Origin: Rhizopus arrhizus | Lineage: Eukaryota; Mucoromycota; Mucoromycetes; Mucorales; Rhizopodaceae | Reading direction: 5' to 3' | Length of the DNA: 64,000 nucleotides | Assembly: GCA_024220505.1 (NCBI GenBank) | Contig: JAKZZE010000014.1 | Span: 62,001 to 126,000 of the forward strand | In this document: piece after piece, positions 55,044-64,000 of the stretch | Numbering within the stretch: the first letter of the stretch is position 1 | Layout: every line of letters begins with the position of its first letter | The notes under the pieces: model-generated | The model's input: the letters and a program-made list of their open reading frames with translations, nothing else | What the model was told of the DNA's origin: nothing | Database searches by the model: none | Program-made: the position numbers and the translations under genes

Positions 55044-58000
55044 AATGACAAGCGAATTGTCTATTCAAGACAAGGTATAACTTGAGGCCATCCCTCTATT
55101 AAGAAGCATTTAAACATTTTGCTAGGTTTTGGAAAAAGAGATATTTTCAGGAATAGTTACTAGCTTATGCTTTCACAACAACCGCATTTTACTTGCAGGA
55201 CATGGCCCTTTTCTGAAAATTTATAATGTTCATACTGGAAAATTATTGTATAAAGATCATGTCATGCCTGCTAATCGCATACATCGTATAGTTCCATGTA
55301 GGTCTGCTATGACTTTGTTATGTAGAAAAAGTTAGGAAATTTAACTTACTTTACAAATAGATCCAGACGTAGCATTTAACTCAAGCGCTGAAACAAGAAG
55401 GTTTGCTGTATTTGGGTCGAAATATCTTTCAATTTTACGACTTGAAGCATCAGACAATGAAGCAAGGTAAACTAAAGGGGGAATACATACCTTTTTTAAT
55501 CAAATATCACATTAACATATATGTAGCTGTACTATTGAGCAATCATACGGTCCTTTTAAAGATTGGATTATGGATGCACAATGGATAATAGAAAAAGAGG
55601 ACTCTCCATCCAACAAAATGTCGATTATATATGCGCATAACTTCTTAGAAATTGTGCAACTGAATGTATCAGGTTCAATTGATGTTTTATATTCTGTCCA
55701 ATGTCAAATGCGCTGTATTTTGTATTCAGCTCGTATCTTTGGTACCACCAGGGACACAATAATAGTGGCTTCAGGCACTGTATTTAATGAAGTGCATCTA
55801 TGGAAACCATTTGAAAAAGATGAGAACGGGGATGCAGCTGTTCTTAGAAAATTAATTGGTCATGAAGGCGTTATATTTTGTGTTAGATTCAATGAAAATG
55901 CAAGTCAGATAGTAAGTGTGTCAGATGATAGAACTATTCGCATATGGTCACTAGAGGATGAAAGGTAATATAGAAAAGAGCTATAACTCACGTATGAAAA
56001 CTAAGATGAAAATGATTTGTGGATACAGTAAGCAGCCATTAGTGTTATTTGGACATACAGCCCGTGTATGGGATTGTCAGTTTGTAGATGAATATCTCGT
56101 TAGTATATCTGAAGACTCTACTTGCAGAGTATGGAAAAACACTCTGATTTCACCACCTGATGAAAATAACAATAGTGAGGAAGACAGTGAATGCATAGCC
56201 TGCTGGGAAGGACATGCTAGCAAAAACGTCTGGAGCTGTGCTATAAACCCTGAACACAAAGTTGTAGCTACTGGTGGTCAAGATTCGGGTATTCGTCTTT
56301 GGTCACTTGCTTCCATAAGCAATAATAGAGTTGACTCAGAGGAAGACCTTTGCAGTTTCCCATTACCAGTTGATAAGAAAAAGGATTATGTTCGCAATTT
56401 TGTCATGGTCAAAGACCAATGGATGGTAGGAGCAACTACTGAAGGACATTTGTTGAAGTGTGACAGAAAAAAACAACCATACGAATGGGTAGAGATCCAA
56501 TATGATCCTTCTTATAAAAATTATGCTATTATGAAAAGCTCGAAGTGCGGTAGAGTTGTGATTGTTGGTAACATTTACGGTGATTTGATAGTAATTAGTC
56601 CAGAGAACAAGTTTGAAGTAAGTTTCTGAATTTTTATTACTATTATTGTTTATAGAATTAACTGAAAAATTTTAATTTATTACTTTTAGCCAGTCAAAAT
56701 ATCTGCTCATAAACAAAAACTCTTTGAAATATTTATTGAGGCATCATCAATTGGTAAATAATGAAATCAATCATTTTCAATTGAATTTAATCCACTCTTG
56801 TAGATGAAAACATATTATATGTTGTGTCAAATGGATACAACGAAAGAGTTCTGTTTCATATATTAGATCTTTCTAATCCAAAGGTATGAAGAACAAATCA
56901 CTTGTCAATACATTTGTCTTTTACTAACATTTTGCTGAACACAGCCCTCTATTCGAACTTTATATAATATTGAGATGCCTACCGAAAAGACAACTGTATT
57001 ATCAGTTGGTATTGCTGAAAATGAAAACATTCTTATTTGTGGATCAAGAGAATCTGCTTTGTTAATATACCGTATGCCGCATCATAAAGATGTACAAGAA
57101 GGCACCATTCAAGATTTAAAGGCTTCCTTACAGATGCGTCGTTCTCATGGACGTCAGGCAGTAACAAGTGTCTTGGTACATCAAAGCACATATACTGAAA
57201 TTGAGGAAGAAGAAGAAGAAAGCAATGGTATTATTTTTTGGACAACGGGTCGTGATGGTTGCTATATTCAGTACCGTCTCTCAGTGGTTAATAAATCATT
57301 GGAAGGGTCAAATACTGGATGTTCTTCTGAAGAAGAAACTCAATTAGGTGTTGCTAGTCGAGGCGATACCGTCGTTCAAAGTCGTGACATGATACTGGAA
57401 AAAATTTATCGTAACAAGATTACCAAGGGCACGTTGGAAGGGTCACTTCTGGTAGACGGAGAATTGTTGTTACTTGGATTCTTTAGAAAAAACTTTTTTG
57501 TATACAACGAAAAAAAGAATTTTGTTGTTGTTTCAATCAACTGTGGCGGAGGGCATAGACGCTGGAGTTTTTCCACAGAAGATGGCAAATTAAACAAATC
57601 TGCATTTGCCTTTATCCGAAAAGAAGTCTTGTTTGCTTATTTCCGTGATACCTCAAGTATCAATGATGGATTCAGTGATAGCATACTTCAACATAACTAT
57701 CATGGTCGTGAGGTCCGTGCACTTCGTTTCCTCGATTCCATCACTATCGACAGTACACAAAAACCCATTTTATTTGCTACTGGTGGTGAAGATACAATTC
57801 TTAGAATTCAGCAATACATGCCTAATGATCCATCTGGCTTCTATACGCACGTTAATATTCGCAAGCACACGACAGTCATAAAAAATATTGACTTTAACCA
57901 AGGCTTGTCATCCCTTTTGTTTACAAGTGGTGGTTTAGAAGAACTCCGTTGTTGGAAGATTGAAGTGACCTCATCTAAGTCAATTAATGAGCCTGTCCAT

Positions 58001-58978
58001 TTAAACTGTTTAGAAGTAGCAAATTGTCCATCCTTGACAAAGGATATAGAAGTTAGAATCATGGATACAACAACATTTGCTATTACTCCGGAATATCATA
58101 TCATTGGTGCTGTATATTCTGATGCCATGATCAGATTCTGGCTGTTTAACGAAACCACTAGAAAATTTTCATTGATTGCGGATGGAACTTGGCATGCCAA
58201 ATGTATACTACAAATATGCCATGTTCAAATCAACCAACGCGTTTACTTTTTCACTTCTGCTACTGAAGGTGGAATTGCCATGTGGGACATTAGTGATCAG
58301 CTCTACAGCGCTTTGGAAAAAGTGGATGAACTAGAAGCTGAACCTACTACAGCAGCTTTTGGATTGTTAAAACCTTTACATTGTTATAGGTCACATATGT
58401 CTGGTGTCAATGCACTGGAGGCTGTCCCATACAAAGGTACGTCAGAGGAAAAACAGAGGCAGAACAAAGAACGCTGAAACATTGTTCTCTACAAAATAGA
58501 CAAAAATCATTTGCTAGTTGTTACTGGTGGCGAAGACAATGCTGTTTCAGCAAGCCTTTTATGTATTCAACATGATAATGCAGTAAAGTCTATAAATGAT
58601 CCTTTTATAATTCCTAATGCCCATGCATCATCAGTCACCGGTAAGAAATGCATATAAGTAACGCTGTTGATTATTTTACTGACATATAAATAGGTATTAA
58701 ATATATCAATGGTGAAGTATTAACTTGTTCTACTGATCAACGGCTGAATGTATGGAAAGTAAACGATTTGAAGGATAATGGCGTTTCCCTGTCATTATCT
58801 ACAGCTTCTTTTATGGATGTTCCTGATCCTTCTGCTCTTGATGCCATTATTTCAAAGTAAGTCTATCATTCAAACATGTTATAAATATTAAAAATATCGT
58901 GCTTTTAGTGGATATATTCATGCAGCAATTACTGGTGTTGGTTTAGAAAGTGTCAAATATCGTCAAACGATGAATTGA
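55044..58978 (+). CDS. RTT10: WDR6/RTT10-type WD40 protein (tRNA 2'-O-methylation cofactor)
   Basis: Multi-WD40 protein of the WDR6/Rtt10(Trm734) family, which partners the FTSJ1/Trm7 methyltransferase in modifying tRNA position 34. Recognised from VTSLCFHNNRILLAGHGPFLKIY at the N-terminus, the family hallmark LFGHTARVWDCQFVDEYLVSISEDSTCRVW, ASKNVWSCAINPEHKVVATGGQDSGIRLW, GREVRALRFL...FATGGEDTILRI, and the C-terminal LTCSTDQRLNVWKVNDL. Starts ATG 55044 (MTSELSIQDK) and ends TGA 58976-58978. At least ten introns of 40-75 nt, including 58439-58499; all joins are in frame. The largest exon is about 56945-58438. Confidence 0.92.
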
Positions 58979-59087
58979 AACAAAAGAAAATAGAATAAGA
59001 TTATTTATAGAAAGAATGCTGCACAAGACAAAGTATTATCCTTTTATTATCTACACATTGTTTTTTATATATGTTCTGTATGTATTC

Positions 59088-59315
59088 TTAACCTTGGCGT
59101 TGCTTGTGCTTTTTGTTTTTTGAGCATGTAACAAAAAGCTTTCCTCGTCTTCTAACTGTTGAACAACCATCACATAATTTCTTGACAGAAGATCGAACTT
59201 TCATAGTACGAACAATGTTGTACATAAATGAAGGTTGCTGCTGTCTTGTGAATTGTTGAAATGCAGATTTCGTGAACTGAGACAATAGTGACATTAAGTT
59301 TTTTGAGCTGGTCAA
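59088..59315 (-). CDS. RTC6: Mitochondrial ribosomal protein bL36m
   Basis: 75 residues, intronless. The C-terminal 38 residues match bL36: [38 protein letters not shown], with the zinc ligands C-x2-C, C and H. The N-terminal ~37 residues are a mitochondrial targeting extension (start 59315, or Met-8 at 59294). It converges on WDR6 with 109 bp between stops. Confidence 0.93.
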   Translation of the reverse strand: MTSSKNLMSLLSQFTKSAFQQFTRQQQPSFMYNIVRTMKVRSSVKKLCDGCSTVRRRGKLFVTCSKNKKHKQRQG

Positions 59316-62300
59316 GAAAAAAATATTTTTGAAGGGTTTATTATGATTTTCTCAAGTTTGGATCAAAGTCACAAGACATCTTATCCAATTAAAAGCACTT
59401 TTTGATAGGCTTGATTACATGACAAGCTAGCTCAAATAATGACAAATCTGACAGATCAATTTACTAGACTTGATATCAAAAAAAAGTTGTTATAAACAAC
59501 TTTTTGGTCAAAAATGCAGTATCAACCTCAAGGGAGTGCATATTTACCCTGTTGATGGAAATAGACCCAAGAAAATTGAAGAGCGATTCTGGCGGATGGA
59601 AACAGTTTTAGTCTATACTCGTAAACATGTGTTCATAGACGAAGAGAACATTTCACATCAATCAGAAGCGCCCTTTTGCATAATCTAAGAAAGGAGTGCG
59701 AACAACAATCAAATTGTCAAAAGCAAGAGAAAGCAGGACAGTCATTCTTGATGCAATTTCTTCATAAGCTTTGTGAGCATAATGATGAGACTCCCAAACG
59801 CAGCTTTTCCTCCTCTCCTCCAAAAAATAAATGAAAATAAAAGAAAGATAGCAGGTACCAGCAAAGATGCCGTAATAGGACACTACATCAACTTTATGGT
59901 CAGCATTTTGGGTGTGTTGAATCAGTAGAGGAAACTTAGTAGCCATTACACGATGATGGATAATGTGCATATTCATATGCACACCAACATTTACATATAT
60001 ATTAAAAATGATTGATATTACTGCGTCTGTCTTATCTCGTATTCACTAGAACTTAACTCAATCGGGAAATCTTCGTCCGTGTATAAGAGCTGTTGGGAGA
60101 AGGGCATTTGACCAACAGAATTGGATATGCCTGCAATAAAATCTTTATAAGATATATTCGAGAAATTTGTAGACATTTCATCTTCAAATTTGATGTTTGT
60201 TTAGACAGACCTATTTAATAAATAGTTTGAACTACATATATATTTTTAAAAAAGTCAATGTTGAAAGGAGAAGGGAATAATTAAAATGGCTAAAAGAATG
60301 CTACTTGCGAGACAAGAACATGCCTTACATTACTTCAATTAATGAAAACTGTATGGAACAAAAACAACCTGACTAAGGATTCAGCTGCTTATTCAAATGT
60401 TTTCTATTCACTACTAGAGTATCCTGATCACTATCCCTAAATAAATCTAAACATTGATCAATACAGATTTGGCTTGTCCAGTGGGAGCATTTTTGTGTAA
60501 TGGCTGTTATGTTCTGGTAAAGTAATTTAAAGGTAGCAATAAAAACCAAAGAATACTTTTTGAGACTGAACTTTATTTAAGACAATCCTAATTGTTAAAA
60601 AGAAATCATTACAAAGTCTACTATTTATATTCTTCTATCAGTTGGCGGGTAAATGAATAGTTATGAGCGTAGATCCAATAATTGACATGTTTGATTGAAG
60701 AATGATTACTGAATCGATTATGAAAATTTTTAATTCGTTGTTTTTATAGATCTTATTGTTCTTTAACTGATCTGGGAGAATTGTCCCGTCTTCATTGAGA
60801 GTAAAGATATATTTATATGAAATGCCTCCAGTCAGATCAAAGTTGATTAGGTACCTGATCCATTGTTATTCTTTTACAGAAATGATGAATAGTAAAGATC
60901 ATGACTTAATTATTGTTCATGTTTACTTTATAGAATGAATCTAATAGTTATAGTTTTATATAAAAAGAAGAATATATTTTATTTAATAAAGATTTAAATT
61001 ATTATCTTTTATCAATTTTAATATACTTCTTTTAGTTGTGATTATTCAATGTCCGTTATGATCAGACGCTGTTCTACAACAATGACACAAGCTGTTACTT
61101 TATTGAGATTGGATGATTATTAAAAATTACACACAATGCAATTTTTCGAAACAGCTATGAATCAATTTTGATACTTGAATCTTAATCCCTACGACTTGAT
61201 TTACCAGAGTGATTATAGTGCATGGTTGTAAGTGATAATTAACAGTGAATATATTAGACAAACGATACAAAAGTATGTAAATGGAAACTGGAATTTAGAA
61301 CGTATTCGACAAAGTTAATGCAATAGGCCAAAAAGGGAAATTTTGCTGGTATGTTTGCTTTTGGTTAGGAGGTTCGTCTTTTGGATCGAATTTACATTCA
61401 AAAGACTACTATCGTAATAGTATTATTATAGTCGAAATCGAAACTTGTTGTAGTACTTCCTATGCTTGATTGGTGGATGAAATAAATACGTAAGCTGGTG
61501 ATCTCCAAATCATTACAAGTCTTGGTCCTAATTATCAACTTTTTCTGGACAAAATTAGCCACCACGGTGTTCTGTGTGTTGTAGTACATCATGGTAATTG
61601 ATGATAATAATACAAAAGGTGGAAGCCCTTCTTTGTTAACAAAATTTTCAATGTAAATGTCCACAGACCTATTGTGATCATAAATTTCAATAATTTCACA
61701 CTACCTCTTTGTGTTATCTCGTAAGAATAAAAAAGACTATAAAATTCAACGAGACTTAAAAAGTTATCTTTTTTATTTAATATTATTGTATCTGATATTT
61801 ATATCATTCTCATGAAGATTCAATTAAATCCTTTTCAAGATACTTTAATTCATTATAGCTGTAGATCTAGCATGAATAAATTTTAGTATGAAGACCTGTT
61901 CCTGGTTATACAAGTGGGCTGTTTACAATTATTTAAGTAGATCTATTTTTCATTTATGTCTCATTGTATCAGGAGCTATATTAAAACAACTTGTATTGAG
62001 TTAAAGGAGTGGAATTACTTACGACCGAATAATAGAGAAAATACTGTAATAAATCTTTGTAAAGCATTCACTACTCTGATTTCTTATAAATTGAATATGA
62101 GTCATGTTTAAAGTATGTTGGGATACGACACTTGCATAAAAAAACCGCAGATTCAACATGTAATTACCAAATGAATATTAAAGAAAGGCATTTTATAATT
62201 TAAGATACAGTTTAAAATTTATTTATTTTTATAAAAGGTAGTCAACGTCTGCAATACTCCTTTTTGACTTCAATTATTGCTTGGCTTTTTTCATACTCCT

Positions 62301-62850
62301 TCTAGATGTTCAGGTCATCTATAAGTATAATAACATAACCTTTTCGTTTGTCTTTTTGTATGTCTGTTACAAGTTATCTTTTTACTCTGGAAACTTCTCT
62401 TTGATTTGAATAGCACTATTTTACTCCTTGCTTCAATTATGTGGAAGACTATCAATGCTTCTGATATAATCTTCAAATGTATTTTTGAATAAAGTAACAA
62501 AAACTGAAATTGCATATAATAGAGCGATACGAAAATTAGATGAAGGTCTACGTTTATTAGATACTATTGTACTTTTTAGAAACAAGCAACTTTTCAATAG
62601 ATGATTTATAGAGATGAAAAATATATTGGTTTTGAAGATTTATTGATAGCAAAATATTGATGAATAGCGAAGAACCAAGCAGTTGAATAGCAACCTTTTT
62701 GTAAATAGTCTCTTTGGAAAGTATAGTTTGTTTTTTGTTTGTTTTTGTTTGGTTATGTTTTGATTTTTTTTAGAAATAATAATAAAGAATCACCCTTGAA
62801 TTACTCTTATAAACACTTTTTCAAGTCTATAGGATATGAGTGGTACCCTG
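59316..62850. other. Gene-poor AT-rich region
   Basis: 3.5 kb with only short frames (59470-59688 plus; 59662-59982, 61398-61664, 62315-62515 minus). Parts such as 61030-61380 have protein-like but stop-rich reading, as in old decayed insertions, but I cannot name any parent. No tRNA or rRNA is seen. Confidence 0.45.
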
Positions 62851-63120
62851 AAGGGCGTTCCGTTCACTGTCAGGTTCTAAGTCTATGTCTGGAATGTTCT
62901 GCGAAAGATATACCCTATTTCTAGGGATCACCCTCTCTCAAGCAAAGCGTGACCGGGTCTGTTACTTCGCTCGTTGTAGATTCAGATGTCAAGGCATCTT
63001 CCGTCTAGCACTAGGATGAACAGAGCGGGTATTACTTTTACTTGAGTTCGCATTCCTCCTTAGAGCTTACAAGTTCCAGCAGATCATCGTCCCATCCTGC
63101 CACAGATTTTAGAAGCATAG
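62851..63120. other. GC-richer island within AT-rich flanks
   Basis: About 270 bp with visibly higher GC than either side (for example GGGATCACCC, GTGACCGGGTCTG, AGAGCGGGTATT). No frame longer than ~60 codons and no recognised RNA. It could be a fragment of a transposon or LTR. Confidence 0.4.
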
Positions 63121-63900
63121 CAAAGAGGTCATTAAGAGATAGAAAGAGAAGAGATTACAAAGATAATAAAGAGACTACCAAAAGAGAGCTTTTACAGGAA
63201 AGGATTGCTACCAAGTGAGCCATACAGACATAAAAACAAGTACAAGAGCAGCCTTAAAGAAAAACCATTTATATTGGCACAGGAGAGAATAAACTATTAA
63301 ACTAGGAGAACAAGTTAATAAAAAGGATAATCCTACTATGAACATTACTTTTTAGCCAAAGAGGCAGCAAAAAGGATGTTCTTGACCAAGACTAACAAAG
63401 ATAGACAGAGTAAGCTATTTCAAGAGTGTTAATAAAATAATTATAAAGTACAAAAGAAAATTTTTTACCATTTTATGAGGCCAAGATATGATTTCTTTTT
63501 TAACCATTGAAACCAATGGAATGACGCGTTTAACATTGAATGAAACCAAAAGGGACCATAGAACGATAAACAAAAGAGAGCACACCAACTTTTGATGTTA
63601 ACTGAGACCATATAAAGAGGCAGAGAATAGATGTATTATGTGGGCCATATATTTTTAACGTTGGTTAAAGACCAAGTTGATAGAAGATAAGAGATTTTAA
63701 GAGGTCAAAGAGAGAGAGAGAAACATCTTTGAAGCACAAAAGTAGCAAAGCATTTGTTTGAGAAGAAGTGTGTCCTTGACAAAAGGCCATAAAAGCCAAG
63801 TTTATAATTGAAAAGACGAAGTATTTAGGCCATCAGTTTTAGAGAAGATTGATTGTTTCATGAAGAAAGAAAGAAAAAGTTTTTGGCAAAAAGAATTCTT
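63120..63900 (+). other. Purine-biased tract
   Basis: About 780 bp in which the plus strand is strongly enriched in A and G (many AGAGA, AAAGAG, GAAAG words). No open frame of note. It ends in T runs at 63908-63916 and 63939-63957. Confidence 0.5.
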
Positions 63901-64000
63901 TAAATATTTTTTTTTTACATTCTTGTTGAGTCATTTTCCTTTTTTTTTTTTTTTTCTTAGATTTCTATAAAACTTTAAAAAACTTGTTTATCCATAAAGG

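Noticed and set aside
59662..59982. 106-residue minus-strand frame after bL36m
   Set aside because: Protein-like in places, but no recognised family, no start context and overlapping plus-strand frame; I left it as unsupported.
1..64000. CRISPR arrays, tRNA or rRNA genes
   Set aside because: No regularly spaced direct repeats with unique spacers and no tRNA-like T-loop/acceptor pattern were found by eye. The only periodic array is in the transposon ends.

Overview
This window is nuclear DNA of a filamentous fungus, most likely of the Mucoromycota (Mucorales-like). The evidence is AT-rich intergenic DNA, many short introns of about 45-70 nt with GTAAGT/GTATGT donors, and eukaryotic housekeeping genes (striatin, VPS35, ARP2, ATP1, cytosolic valyl-tRNA synthetase). 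A Fanzor (eukaryotic TnpB relative), LINE and IS630/Tc1 relics, and a recombinase-like gene that I recall as a Mucorales family point the same way. I assigned no species. Exon junctions were read by eye from GT-AG sites and conserved protein sequence.

Layout, 0-31.8 kb: a compact housekeeping segment. In order it holds the 3' part of an unknown gene, PHO88/SND3, a striatin-like STRIPAK scaffold, an MGMT-type DNA repair methyltransferase, SPT4, a four-finger C2H2 factor, glutathione synthetase, calmodulin, acireductone dioxygenase, VPS35 with a large acidic insertion, a MedA/DUF7082-like regulator, a CsbD-like stress protein, an EF-hand mitochondrial ATP-Mg/Pi carrier, an unknown coiled-coil protein, ATP1 and ARP2. 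Several pairs are divergent (ATP1/ARP2, carrier/unknown, C2H2/GSH2) or tightly convergent (striatin and MGMT stop codons lie 1 bp apart).

Layout, 32-55 kb: a mobile-element-rich segment with ordinary genes between the elements. A decayed, intron-containing Fanzor gene joins abruptly to a 3'-truncated LINE on the minus strand. A near-identical LINE copy lies 4.5 kb away on the plus strand, with a 16-bp target-site duplication. Both LINE copies carry the same fused ORF (an ORF1-like region joined directly to the reverse transcriptase with no endonuclease domain visible) and the same two in-frame UAA codons. Between the copies sit a possible PP1-binding protein, a mitochondrial RsmH/METTL15-type rRNA methyltransferase and a COQ11-like protein. 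Beyond are valyl-tRNA synthetase, an apparently intact IS630/Tc1-type DD34E transposon with 162-bp inverted repeats (six TAAGAGA boxes spaced 22-23 bp in each), a LINE 3' relic, a five-exon serine-recombinase-like gene, and a second, dead IS630-type transposase.

Layout, 55-64 kb: WDR6/RTT10 and mitochondrial ribosomal protein bL36m, then about 4.7 kb of AT-rich DNA with no supportable gene. It includes a short GC-richer island near 62.85-63.12 kb and a purine-biased tract after it.

The housekeeping genes do not form one pathway. The most unusual material is in the mobile-element segment: an endonuclease-less LINE lineage that seems to have amplified while broken, the periodic box array in the transposon ends, the Fanzor/LINE junction, and the recombinase-like gene.
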